Of a DNA stretch of 64,000 nucleotides, positions 24,578-32,640 are shown piece by piece. The notes below the pieces were generated by a model. The model did not search any database. It was not told the DNA's origin and saw only the letters and a program-made list of their open reading frames with translations. Location of the stretch: contig UQYI01000006.1 of assembly GCA_900545265.1 (NCBI GenBank), positions 1 to 64,000 of the forward strand. Direction: 5' to 3'. This stretch comes from an uncultured Eubacteriales bacterium (GTDB lineage: Bacteria; Bacillota; Clostridia; Christensenellales; CAG-138). Each line of letters opens with the position of its first letter. The first letter of the stretch is position 1. A program made the position numbers and the translations under genes.

Positions 24578-24961
24578 ATGGACTACTTAAAACTGGTAAG
24601 AAAAACGATCATAGTGCTGCTTCTGGGGATGTGCATAACCGCCCTTGTCATGCTGGGTCTGCCCAGGCTGGCGGTGACCCTTGTCCCGGCAGACAGCGGG
24701 ATGCTGGTGAGCCTGCTGCTGTTCCTTGCGGTAAATCCGCTGTATGCCGTTTTGGTGGGTCTTGTATCGGCCGCCAATCCAAAGGTTTTGTGGCTCCTGC
24801 CCCTTGCGGTGGCGGAGATGTTCGTCCTTGGGGCCATGCTGGCTTTTGAGCGTGCGGATCCGTCCTTTTTCCTGTATGCGGGGATCTATCTGCTGCTGGG
24901 CATAGGCTTCATGCTGCTTAGAGTGTTCTGGAAGAAAGAGCGGCAGCAGGCGGCGGCCTGA
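24578..24961 (+). CDS. Small polytopic membrane protein, unknown function
   Basis: A 127-residue hydrophobic protein with about four membrane segments (near 11-30, 43-63, 69-88 and 96-115), a short basic N-terminus (MDYLKLVRKT) and a basic C-terminal tail (WKKERQQ). No family motif was recognised. AGGAGGAGACC precedes the ATG. It ends 24 bp before a strong terminator and is the last plus-strand gene before the inverted prophage remnant. Confidence 0.75.
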   Translation: MDYLKLVRKTIIVLLLGMCITALVMLGLPRLAVTLVPADSGMLVSLLLFLAVNPLYAVLVGLVSAANPKVLWLLPLAVAEMFVLGAMLAFERADPSFFLYAGIYLLLGIGFMLLRVFWKKERQQAAA

Positions 24962-24985
24962 GAAATCCGTTCCAAAAGAATTTGC

Positions 24986-25011
24986 AGCTCCCCTGTCCGG
25001 GGAGCTTTTTG
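24986..25011 (+). terminator. Terminator after the membrane protein gene
   Basis: AGCTCCCC-TGTCC-GGGGAGCT perfect 8 bp stem followed by TTTTG. Confidence 0.88.
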
Positions 25012-25052
25012 CGTTTTTATGCTGCCCCGGAAAAGCGCTGTATACGCACCCC

Positions 25053-25135
25053 GGGGCGCACGTTCCGGCGGCTTGCCGCCGGAACTCTGCGGGGCATTGC
25101 CCCGCAGGCGTGCCTTTCGGCACGCAGTGCGCCCC
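25053..25135 (+). repeat. Family A structured repeat, copy A5
   Basis: GGGGCGCAC/GTGCGCCCC stem, TTCCGGCGG-CTTG-CCGCCGGAA, CTGCGGGGC-ATT-GCCCCGCAG and GCGTGCC-TTTC-GGCACGC arms. GTATACG lies 8 bp upstream. The copy is only about 120 bp from the broken capsid gene at the edge of the prophage remnant. Confidence 0.88.
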
Positions 25136-25219
25136 GCCCCTGCTTCCCGCACAGGCCCCATGGGCGGCGGGAACCTTTCCCACGGCAGCCGGAAAAGAGG
25201 GCAAAAGCTGCTCCCACGC

Positions 25220-25249
25220 AAAAAACGGACGGTCTCCCGTCCGTTTTTT
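25220..25249. terminator. Bidirectional terminator at the prophage edge
   Basis: A perfect 13 bp inverted repeat (AAAAAACGGACGG...CCGTCCGTTTTTT) around TCTC can terminate transcription in both directions. It lies 9 bp past the truncated capsid frame. Confidence 0.85.
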
Positions 25250-25257
25250 CTTCTCCC

Positions 25258-25434
25258 TTATCGAAGGGAAAAGCTCCTGTCCCGGCGCAAAGGGCCTCCG
25301 CTGTGCCGGGGCAGGGAGCGTTTCTGGCCGAAGTTGGCGTGTACCAGCCGGGTCTTGGCTGTGTCCAAAAGCTTCCTGTCATAAAAAGTCTTGTTGAAAT
25401 ATGCGTTTTCCTGAGTAGAAAGGGTTGTATTCAT
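25258..25434 (-). pseudogene. N-terminal fragment of an N4-gp56-type phage major capsid protein
   Basis: With a perfect AAGGAGG site, ATG at 25434 opens a 58-codon frame that reads MNTTLSTQEN, KTFYDRKLLD, LVHANFGQKRSLPRHSGGPL and stops soon after. The pattern (TFYDK-LL, LVH-FGQKR-IP, GG) matches the start of N4-gp56 family major capsid proteins, usually around 300 residues. The frame ends at TAA 25260 where the conserved region should continue, and a bidirectional terminator follows. It is placed where the capsid gene belongs, after the scaffold-like gene. Protein function is certainly lost. Confidence 0.72.
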
Positions 25435-25452
25435 AGAGTACCTCCTTGATGA

Positions 25453-25857
25453 TCACTTTCTGGTGGAAGGGCTACGGCGTTTCATCATGGCTTCCAAAGC
25501 CCGGAAGGCTTCAGGACTCATGCTCATATAATCCTCCTGGGGCGCCAAAGCCCGGTTGGCACGGGTGGGGCGGGGGAGCTCCTGCCGGGTCTGGGCGGCC
25601 AGGGTCAGTTCCTCCATGACGTCTGCCCGGGCGTTTTGGGCGGCCTGCTCCGCCTGATATACCCGCAGGGCAGCATAGGCAGGCAGTTCCGTAAGCAGGG
25701 CGGCAAAGGCCGGGTCCTGGCAGACCTCCTCCAGCTCCAGCCCCTGGGGAAACTTATCCTGCCGCACCAGCTCCATCAGTTCTTCTATCGCCTGGGCAAA
25801 GGACGTTTCCTGTTGGGAGGGTTCCTGTTGAACAGGACTGCGTTTGAATAGATTCAT
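25453..25857 (-). CDS. Phage protein, possible head scaffold or portal-associated factor
   Basis: A 134-residue, highly charged, helix-rich and glutamine-rich protein without cysteines or membrane segments. Its C-terminus (MSPEAFRALEAMMKRRSP) is basic. Position between portal and capsid genes suggests a scaffolding or head-assembly role, but no motif proves it. It begins 3 bp after the portal stop and ends 18 bp before the capsid fragment. Confidence 0.7.
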   Translation of the reverse strand: MNLFKRSPVQQEPSQQETSFAQAIEELMELVRQDKFPQGLELEEVCQDPAFAALLTELPAYAALRVYQAEQAAQNARADVMEELTLAAQTRQELPRPTRANRALAPQEDYMSMSPEAFRALEAMMKRRSPSTRK

Positions 25858-25860
25858 GAT

Positions 25861-27468
25861 TTACCTCCGGATAAAATTGTGTATCTTGCGGTTCTTTTTT
25901 ACGGGCGCCGCTTCACCGGCATCCCGGTCCATGACCTTGAGCACCTGTTCCTTGCCTTCAAAAAGCATGAGCTCCACGGCCTGCCTGGGGCGCAGGGCCC
26001 CCATCTGCATCAGCTGCAATACCAGCTCGTTCTGTGCGGCTGCGGCAAATTTGTTCTGCCGGCTGGCCTTGACAGAGATGAAAAACTCCATGGGCAGGGC
26101 CCGTTCTTTGGTGGGCAGCAGCTGGGCGCTGTCAAACAGACATTCCCGGCTCTCCCCGTTTTCCGTGATGGTCACGGGCCGCAGGTAGAAGTTAAACTCC
26201 CGTTCCACCTCTATCTCCATGCGCACTGCCTGCCGGAAGGCTTCGTGAAGCTGCTCCGTGGCCATGCGGGCCCGCTTGGTGCTGGCCTCCTGCAAAGCCT
26301 GAATGGCGCTGGCGGCGGTGACTCCCTGGCGGAAGTTCCCCCGACTGGAATCGTTGGCGCCGCTCTCCTCCTTGATGTCCTCCCGGATCCTGCCGATGTA
26401 GCCAAGCAGATAACTGGGCAGGGGCGGGGTAGAGAACCAGGTGATGCCGTTCAGGCTCTCGCCCCGGTGAACCTCTTTGGACCAGTCCTTCAGATCCTCC
26501 TCGTCAAAGCCGGAGCTCTGGGTCACCAGCAGCTTGTTGCGGCTGGCCATAAAGGCATTTTTCAGCACGATCTGATCCAGCTTGTCTGCATAGCGCTGCT
26601 GCTTTTCAAACAGATCCACTATGCCAAAGCCCAGACAGCTGCCCTTGCGCACATACAGCGGGGTCAATACAAAGGGGTACTGGCCGTGAGCAAAGTAGCC
26701 CTCCGGCTTTTGCCGGCGGCTGTCCTCCAGCACAGCGCCCCCGCACAGCAGGGCCATATGCACCTGGCTGCGGCCGTTTTTATCGGGCGGGGTTTTCCAC
26801 CAGTATTCCAGCAGGAGCAGGGCGTCCCGGCGGTCGGCAGTCAGGGTCTCGTCCATGGGCGCATCGGCGCAGGCATAGGCGTCCTCTCCGATGAAGGGAG
26901 CCTTCTCCGGGTAGCGTTCCTCTATCCACTGCCGGGAGCGGATGGAGAATTTGAACACTGCCCGTCCCTCCTGCATATCGTCGCACAGGGGGTCAAAGAG
27001 GATGCTCCGATTATCTACACTGCGGATGTAGGCGCCGCCCAGGCCGTTGTTCAGGGCGGGGTCATAGCCCACCTCCTGAACGCAGTAGCCCCCCACCAGA
27101 AGATCGTGGACCAGCTTCCTGTATTCCAATGGATAGCCGGATACATCGTGGTTCCGGGCAATGACCGCTTCCACCACCCGGGCCACATGGCTGTCGGCCC
27201 CGCTTTCCGGGGTGATAAGAGCCTGAGGGCATTGATCCATCAGATCGGCGCTTACGTTTTCAATGGTGCTCTGGATCACCGGGGTCACGGGCCGGGGCTC
27301 GTGGGGGTCTGTCTGGGGCACATCGTACCAGTGATCCCCCCGGTACATCCTTTCGTTGTTTTCCAGCCGCTGCCATTCCCGCATATATGCGCTGCGGTAA
27401 GCGGCAAAGAGTGCATAGGCCTGTTGGGCAAGAAGTTTTTCGCCCGGGGCCGTATCCTTTCTGTTCAT
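25861..27468 (-). CDS. Phage portal protein
   Basis: A 535-residue portal-type protein, the dodecameric ring through which DNA enters the capsid. The N-terminal NERMYRGDHWYDVP, a long stretch DLLVGGYCVQEVGYDPALNNGLGG, the FDPLCDDMQEGRAVF region and the late GVTAASAIQALQEAS helix are typical of portals found with N4-gp56 capsids. It lies between large terminase and scaffold-like genes with tight spacing. The reading frame is intact. No signal peptide or membrane segment is seen. Confidence 0.85.
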   Translation of the reverse strand: MNRKDTAPGEKLLAQQAYALFAAYRSAYMREWQRLENNERMYRGDHWYDVPQTDPHEPRPVTPVIQSTIENVSADLMDQCPQALITPESGADSHVARVVEAVIARNHDVSGYPLEYRKLVHDLLVGGYCVQEVGYDPALNNGLGGAYIRSVDNRSILFDPLCDDMQEGRAVFKFSIRSRQWIEERYPEKAPFIGEDAYACADAPMDETLTADRRDALLLLEYWWKTPPDKNGRSQVHMALLCGGAVLEDSRRQKPEGYFAHGQYPFVLTPLYVRKGSCLGFGIVDLFEKQQRYADKLDQIVLKNAFMASRNKLLVTQSSGFDEEDLKDWSKEVHRGESLNGITWFSTPPLPSYLLGYIGRIREDIKEESGANDSSRGNFRQGVTAASAIQALQEASTKRARMATEQLHEAFRQAVRMEIEVEREFNFYLRPVTITENGESRECLFDSAQLLPTKERALPMEFFISVKASRQNKFAAAAQNELVLQLMQMGALRPRQAVELMLFEGKEQVLKVMDRDAGEAAPVKKNRKIHNFIRR

Positions 27469-27490
27469 GTATCTCCTTTCTGCACGGGGG

Positions 27491-28825
27491 CTACAGTCCC
27501 CGGAAGCCTCCGTTTCCGGGGCCGGTCACAGGGGCAAAGGGGTCATAGGCCGGGACATGGCGCAGGCAGGGTATCCGGGCGGGGATGGGCCGGGACATAA
27601 GGCCGTAGCGCAGCGCCTCCGGGGCATGATCCTCACAGGCATCGCTGACATCCTCACAGTTGTGGGTGTCATAGGTGAGCAGGGGCAGGGTACGGATCAG
27701 ATTGGAGCAGGTTTCAAAAATCACCAGCCCCGGCCGGCCGTCTTCCCCTGTCCGCAAGGCTTCCCGCACCCGCTGCCAGCCGGTGATGCGCCGGTTGTCC
27801 GCCGGGAGCAGGGGTACCCCGCCCCGGGCAAAAACCTCGGCGATGGATTCCCCCTGGGCGCCGCCCAGCCCCCGCTGCTGCCAGGCGTCCGGGGAGGCGG
27901 CGGTATAGGCGATCCTCTCCCCCTGAGAAAGGGCCGCCACCTGCCTGGCAATGTCGCTGGAAAGGGTTCTGCGCACATACAGTTCCCGGTATACCAGCAC
28001 CTGCCCTTCGGGATCCACGGCGAACCAGAGCACGCAGCATGGGTCGTTGTAACCCCAGTCCATGGCTCGAAACCGCCGCCAGTGGGCAGGAATGGCGCAG
28101 GGCGGCTCCACATGGATATCCCGGCGGAATTCCGGGAAGTACTGCCCCTGAAGCACATCCCAGTCTCCTTCCAGATAGGCCCGGCGCAAATGCTCCGGCA
28201 GGCTCAGCAGGCTTTTCCGGTAGCCGGGATCCCGCTCCATGAGCACGGGGTTGTCTGTGAGCCGGGCCGGGATAAAGCGGTAATCCGCCGGGGTCTCCCC
28301 CTCCCGGTACTGCCGGTCCAGAAACAGGCGTTTTACCCAGCCGTGGCCCACGCCCCCGGGGTTGCAGGTGTAGTACATCCGGGGAGAGAAGTCCCGCCTT
28401 ACGGAGCGGTTGCAGGTGGTCAGAAACTGCATCTGGCTTTCCGTAAAGTGGGTGGCCTCCTCCAGACCGATCACGTCGTACTCCTGCCCCTGATACTGGT
28501 ATACATCCTTTTCCAGATCACAGTATCCCAGCTTGATCCTGGAGCCGTTGGGAAAGAGAAAGCACCGCTGGCTCTGGTTATACCGGGCTACACCGTTGAG
28601 CTCCTGCAGCAGGGGGCGAACATGGTTCTCTGTCAGTTCCGGCAGGGTGCGGCGCAGAAGCAGCAGCTGCAAGCCCTCATAGCGAAAGGCCAGCAGCACG
28701 AATTTGCGGCGCATGGCCCAGCTTTTGCCCCCGCCTCTGGCTCCGCCGTAGGCCGTATGCCGGGCGGAGGAGAGGAAAAAGGCAGCCTGCTTGGGGTTGG
28801 GGGTTCCCTGTAAGAGCAGCTTCAT
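27491..28825 (-). CDS. terL: Phage terminase large subunit
   Basis: A 444-residue DNA-packaging motor. The ATPase half has Walker A GGARGGGKSW (27-36) and Walker B YDVIGLEEATH, followed by CNPGGVGHGWVK as coupling motif. The C-terminal RNase H-like nuclease half begins with AMDWGYNDP and continues to YTAASPDAW and EDVSDACEDHAPEALRYGL. ATG 28825 overlaps the small-terminase stop by 4 bp (ATGA). The open frame extends far upstream in the small-terminase region, but phage similarity begins at MKLLLQGTPNPKQ. Confidence 0.92.
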   Translation of the reverse strand: MKLLLQGTPNPKQAAFFLSSARHTAYGGARGGGKSWAMRRKFVLLAFRYEGLQLLLLRRTLPELTENHVRPLLQELNGVARYNQSQRCFLFPNGSRIKLGYCDLEKDVYQYQGQEYDVIGLEEATHFTESQMQFLTTCNRSVRRDFSPRMYYTCNPGGVGHGWVKRLFLDRQYREGETPADYRFIPARLTDNPVLMERDPGYRKSLLSLPEHLRRAYLEGDWDVLQGQYFPEFRRDIHVEPPCAIPAHWRRFRAMDWGYNDPCCVLWFAVDPEGQVLVYRELYVRRTLSSDIARQVAALSQGERIAYTAASPDAWQQRGLGGAQGESIAEVFARGGVPLLPADNRRITGWQRVREALRTGEDGRPGLVIFETCSNLIRTLPLLTYDTHNCEDVSDACEDHAPEALRYGLMSRPIPARIPCLRHVPAYDPFAPVTGPGNGGFRGL

Positions 28826-29220
28826 AGGCTGTACGCCTCCGCGCCGCCCTCCATGGAAACGGTAAGGGACGAAGGCCCTTCCTCCTGGGGATACAGCTCC
28901 TTCAGGGCGGCGGTGGCCACCTGATAGCTCAATTCCCCCAATAATGCCCGTTCCATGGTATAGGCGGCGATGCGGCATACGGCCTGCGAAAGCAGTGCCC
29001 GCTGCCAGGGTGCGCCCCCTTCGCCCCGGCTCAAAGCCAGCAGCTCCGGTGCGGGCAGATGCATATGGGCACACAGGCCGTAAAGAGTGTAGGGGATCTG
29101 TCTCTCTGAAAATCCGCCTCCCTTCAGGGCCGTACGCTCCCGGGTGCTGTCGCACAGGGCAAAATACGCTTCCACGGCCTGTTCCCATTCCCGGCGGTTG
29201 GCCGGGGGTCTCTTTTCCAT
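28822..29220 (-). CDS. terS: Phage terminase small subunit (probable)
   Basis: A 132-residue protein encoded directly upstream of, and overlapping, terL. This is the standard position of TerS, which recognises the packaging site. It shows an N-terminal basic stretch (KRPPANRREWEQAV), helical blocks typical of TerS (QIPYTLYGLCAHMHL resembling a helix-turn-helix substitute) and an acidic C-terminal tail. Similarity is weak, so the call rests mostly on context and size. AAAGGAGG lies upstream of the ATG at 29220; the long upstream frame extension was rejected. Confidence 0.68.
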   Translation of the reverse strand: MEKRPPANRREWEQAVEAYFALCDSTRERTALKGGGFSERQIPYTLYGLCAHMHLPAPELLALSRGEGGAPWQRALLSQAVCRIAAYTMERALLGELSYQVATAALKELYPQEEGPSSLTVSMEGGAEAYSL

Positions 29221-29401
29221 TGTTCTGTCCGCCTCCTTTCCCTTGGCTCGGGAACAATCTATCACGGCAGGCACTGTAAAAATTTTTATAAATCCTCCAC
29301 CATGAGGAGAGAAAGAGATACAGGAGAGGTGTAAACTTTTTCCTTTTTGTCCGGTTTGATAAAGAAAGTGTGGTAATATAAAAGAAAAGGAGAACTCTTT
29401 C

Positions 29402-30115
29402 ATGAAAAAAAGTCTCTTTTTCCTTTGCGGCATTTTATGCTTGCTGCCGGCAGCCTGCAGACCGGTTCCGGATGGGGCGGTGCTGTCCCCGGAAGCAGAG
29501 GAGGTTTCTGCCTATGCGCCGGAGGAAGATTCGATGAATGCCTATATGGAGGAGGCTTTTGCCCGGGAGAAGGAACGCTTTCAAACGGAAACAGAGTATG
29601 ACCCGGAGGATCCGGATCTGCTGCTGAAACAGACCGTGAACGGGTATCTGCTTTCCATTCATCTGCTGCTGGCGGATCCTGCGGCGGAGCCCTTTGAGGA
29701 GGACGATCCTCTGGTGAGGTCCATGCTGGCATATTGCAGCAGCGATTTTTCGCTGGAGGCTTTGCTTACCGCAGGCTGGCGGTATGAGCTGGCCCGGAGC
29801 AACGGGGTGACCTATACCCTTTTGGGTCACAGGACGGAGTATAAATCCATTGACCATGGTGGGGAAGAAACCACGGTGCAGGTGCTGGATGCTGCGGAGA
29901 TCCGCTATTTTGATAACGATTTTACCAGCGGTTCCGGGGATACGCATATCCTGAGGCTGAAGCAGGAAAAGGGGGAGTGGAAGATCACCTATGATTTTCC
30001 CGGCGACATGATGAAGCACATACATGAAACTTACAGACGGTATCTGGAAAAATGTCCCTATACGGAAAGGGAGAAGATCATCGGCTGGATGCAGGAAAAC
30101 TGGTGGGGCAGGTAA
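29402..30115 (+). CDS. Putative lipoprotein of unknown function
   Basis: A 237-residue exported protein with a lipobox LPAAC (Cys19), so it is predicted to be anchored to the outer leaflet of the cytoplasmic membrane. The mature part is strongly acidic at the start (PEAEEVSAYAPEEDS) and ends with an aromatic GWMQENWWGR. No catalytic motif was recognised; the middle (VTYTLLGHRTEY, ILRLKQEKGEWKITYDF) resembles small beta-rich DUF domains. AAAGGAG lies 12 bp before the ATG, and TTGATA/TATAAA at 29356/29377 is a possible promoter with short spacing. It diverges from the prophage remnant. Confidence 0.7.
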   Translation: MKKSLFFLCGILCLLPAACRPVPDGAVLSPEAEEVSAYAPEEDSMNAYMEEAFAREKERFQTETEYDPEDPDLLLKQTVNGYLLSIHLLLADPAAEPFEEDDPLVRSMLAYCSSDFSLEALLTAGWRYELARSNGVTYTLLGHRTEYKSIDHGGEETTVQVLDAAEIRYFDNDFTSGSGDTHILRLKQEKGEWKITYDFPGDMMKHIHETYRRYLEKCPYTEREKIIGWMQENWWGR

Positions 30116-30218
30116 GATCCTGCAATGAGGGATATGCTGTTCTTCCGGCCAGGGATTTCGTGCTGTAAGAAGAAGCTGGGAGCGCTTTCCCGGCTTTATG
30201 GAGTTGTGCGGTATACGG

Positions 30219-30302
30219 GGGGCGCTGCCAGACGGCAGCGTGGTGCCCAAGTATTACGCGCAGAACAGCGGCGCGGCGGCGGAGCCGCCGCAGCAGCGCC
30301 CC
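30219..30302 (+). repeat. Family B structured repeat, copy B4 with altered middle
   Basis: Closing stem GGGGCGCTG/CAGCGCCCC and the GCGGCGGC-GGA-GCCGCCG arm are intact. The other two arms are replaced by a partly palindromic stretch (CTGCCAGACGGCAG). GTATACG directly precedes it. The remainder of the 360 bp gap up to the DUF4349 gene shows no gene. Confidence 0.72.
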
Positions 30303-30475
30303 GGGGCCCGAACCGGCGTTTCCTGCGAAAAGGGCCGTTTTCCCGTTTCCCGGGCAGCTTTCGACCAGCCGGGACATGGGTGCCGGCAAAAAAACAAAAA
30401 ATCTCTTTTCCCCGCAACCAATCTGATGCTTTCGGGGTATTAGGGATATAGAAACCAAAAAGGAGGAACATCCTT

Positions 30476-31471
30476 ATGAAAAAACGTATGATCCCCATTC
30501 TCTGCGGCCTGCTGACGCTGTGCCTGCTGCTGGCTGGCTGCAGCGGCAAAACCCAGTCCGCCGCCTATGATTCCGCTCCCCGGGAAGTCAACCAGATGAA
30601 ATCGGATAACAGCTATGGCGCCGCAGAAGAATCATCTTATGATGCGCCCGCTGCCGGCCTTCAGGAAGCCAATCAGGACAGCAGCTCTCTCATCGGCAGC
30701 GTCCCCGGCCGCAAGATCATCAAAAATGCGGATATGAACGTGGAGACCCGTACTTTTGATGAATTCATCGCTTATGTGAACAAGACGCTGGGAGAACTGG
30801 GAGGATATATCCAGTCCTCCAGCCTTAACGGCAGCCGCTACGGACGGGAAGATCTGCGTTATGCCTCCATTACCCTGCGAGTGCCTGCCGAAAAGCTGGA
30901 GAGCTTCCTTTCCATGATAGAAGGGGAGGGCAACGTGACCTATCGGAACATCTATACGGATGATGTGACCCTTTCTTATGTGGATACGGAAAGCCACCTG
31001 AAAGCCCTGCGCACGGAGCAGGAAACTCTGCTGGGCCTGCTGGAAAAGGCGGAGACCGTGGAAAACATCATCGCCATCCAAAGCCGCCTTTCAGAGGTCC
31101 GCTATGAGATAGAAAGCTATGAATCCAGATTGCGCACCTATGACGACCAGATCGACTATTCCACCGTGTATCTCAATGTCAGCGAGGTGGAGCGGGAGAC
31201 CCAGGTGAAGGAGGAGACCCCCGGAGAGGAGATCAGCCGCCGTCTCAGCCAGAACTGGGAGGATCTCAAAGAGGATGTGAAGCGTTTCGGCATCAATTTC
31301 GTTTCTGACCTGCCCTATATCCTTGTGTGGGTCGTGTGCCTGGGGGCCGCCGCTGTGGTGATCGTCCTCATCATCCGGGGCAGCAGAAAGCGCCGGGCCC
31401 GGAAGCTGGCCGCCGGAACCGTCCAAAACCCTGCCACCCAGACCCAGAGCAAAGAACAGAAGGATAAGTAA
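30476..31471 (+). CDS. DUF4349 lipoprotein
   Basis: A 331-residue protein of the DUF4349 family, unknown function. The N-terminal lipobox LLAGC (Cys22) and a Ser/Gly-rich linker precede the DUF4349 core (about 80-250): RKIIKNADMNVETRTFDEF, LGGYIQSSSL, a coiled-coil segment around TVENIIAIQSRLSEVRYEIESYESRL and DYSTVYLNVSEVE. A C-terminal membrane segment near 280-302 is followed by a basic tail SRKRRARK. It is therefore held to the membrane at both ends. GGAGGAACATCC precedes the ATG. A strong terminator follows. Confidence 0.88.
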   Translation: MKKRMIPILCGLLTLCLLLAGCSGKTQSAAYDSAPREVNQMKSDNSYGAAEESSYDAPAAGLQEANQDSSSLIGSVPGRKIIKNADMNVETRTFDEFIAYVNKTLGELGGYIQSSSLNGSRYGREDLRYASITLRVPAEKLESFLSMIEGEGNVTYRNIYTDDVTLSYVDTESHLKALRTEQETLLGLLEKAETVENIIAIQSRLSEVRYEIESYESRLRTYDDQIDYSTVYLNVSEVERETQVKEETPGEEISRRLSQNWEDLKEDVKRFGINFVSDLPYILVWVVCLGAAAVVIVLIIRGSRKRRARKLAAGTVQNPATQTQSKEQKDK

Positions 31472-31503
31472 ACATCCGTCTGAATAAAAACGCAGCTGAA
31501 CAG

Positions 31504-31543
31504 AAAAAGGATTTGCAGCCCTCCGGCCGCAAATCCTTTTTGT
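31504..31543. terminator. Bidirectional terminator between DUF4349 and deacetylase genes
   Basis: Perfect 13 bp stem AAAAAGGATTTGC/GCAAATCCTTTTT with a 12 base loop serves the two convergent genes. Confidence 0.9.
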
Positions 31544-31581
31544 ATGCTTGTATTTGTAATCAAGGCGTGAGTTGCGTTTTC

Positions 31582-32637
31582 TCAATCCGCCCGGGAATAG
31601 ATCCAGCCATAGTGAAACCCCTCGTTGGAGCAGTGCAGCAGTTCGCTGACCGTTACCAGTTGGTAGCCCATTTCCTGCAGCCGGGGGATAATGGTGCGCA
31701 CGGCTTCCACCGTACCCGGGTATTTATCGTGAAAAAGGAAGATGGAACCGTCTATGCCCCGACCCAGCTCATCCTTTTCCAGCAGCATCCGGTCAATGAT
31801 CATCTGCGCGGTGTATTCGGCATAGGTATCGTGGCTGGAACGGGTGTGGTTGATAATAGCCAGCTCATACTCCTGACACATGGCGATGACCGCTTTGCGC
31901 TTTTCCGGATCCTTCTTTCCATAGGCGATATAAGGGGGCCGGAGCAGGTGGGTGGTGTAACGGAATTTGCTTTGGAGAATATCTGCCACCCCTTTGACCG
32001 TGGCGCGCATCTCCTGATCGGAAAGCTCCTCCAGATTGTCGTGGTGCATGGTATGATTCCCAATCTCGCAGCCAAGAGCCAGCTGCTTTTCGATCAGGTA
32101 TTCCTTGCCCTCTATATAGTCTCCCTTGATAAAAAAGGTGGCCCGTGCGCCGTTTTCCTCCAGGATTTCCAATATCTGATCCGTATAGGGCGAATAGGGC
32201 CCATCGTCAAAGGTCAGGGCAACCATCTTTCCCGCTTTGTCTATCTGCATCTCATCGATACGCCGGTAGATAGCAGCATCGTCCGGATAGTATCCATAGG
32301 CCCGCATATAGGCATACAGCTGTCGGTTCCGTTCCTCATACCAGTCCTCCTTTATAGCGAGGGCAGGCATGGAAGGCGCCGCCGCAGGCACAGGGCTTGG
32401 CGAAGGAGTTTCCAGAGGCAGGGAGGGAGAAGGAGAAAAAGCTTCTGCCGCGCGGGCGTTCTGCGCTGTCAGGGAAAAGATCAGCCAAAGCAGTCCCCCC
32501 AGCAGCAGGGCATTCAGGGTACAGATACCCAGCAGCATCAGCCGGCGCTTCCGCCGCCTGGCTGCCTGCCGCTTCCGCCGCCGCTCCCGCTGCTGGGGGG
32601 TCAGTTTTCTTTTGGGTCGATTTTCTCCCTTTTCCAT
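31582..32637 (-). CDS. Membrane-anchored polysaccharide deacetylase
   Basis: A 351-residue NodB-type carbohydrate esterase (CE4), probably a peptidoglycan N-acetylglucosamine or N-acetylmuramic acid deacetylase. A very basic cytoplasmic tail (KRKLTPQQRERRRKRQAARRRKRR) leads to one membrane segment near 34-55 and a Pro/Ser linker. The NodB motifs follow: TFDDGP (catalytic base and metal Asp), NHTMHHDNL (metal histidines), RPPYIAYG, and FLFHD near the C-terminus. It starts 3 bp after the pepV stop, so the two are co-transcribed. The product would modify the wall outside while PepV works on peptides inside. Confidence 0.92.
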   Translation of the reverse strand: MEKGENRPKRKLTPQQRERRRKRQAARRRKRRLMLLGICTLNALLLGGLLWLIFSLTAQNARAAEAFSPSPSLPLETPSPSPVPAAAPSMPALAIKEDWYEERNRQLYAYMRAYGYYPDDAAIYRRIDEMQIDKAGKMVALTFDDGPYSPYTDQILEILEENGARATFFIKGDYIEGKEYLIEKQLALGCEIGNHTMHHDNLEELSDQEMRATVKGVADILQSKFRYTTHLLRPPYIAYGKKDPEKRKAVIAMCQEYELAIINHTRSSHDTYAEYTAQMIIDRMLLEKDELGRGIDGSIFLFHDKYPGTVEAVRTIIPRLQEMGYQLVTVSELLHCSNEGFHYGWIYSRAD

Positions 32638-32640
32638 GCC

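Larger units (their letters stand above)
25258..29220 (-). mobile_element. Prophage remnant: packaging and head module, truncated in the capsid gene
   Basis: Five minus-strand genes in canonical order (small terminase, large terminase, portal, small scaffold-like protein, major capsid start) form a tailed-phage head module. The capsid gene keeps only its first 58 codons. No integrase, tail, lysis or regulatory phage genes are next to it: the right side is an ordinary lipoprotein gene, the left side a terminator, a structured repeat and cellular genes. The frames of the four larger genes are intact, so decay is recent or the genes are retained. Confidence 0.85.
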
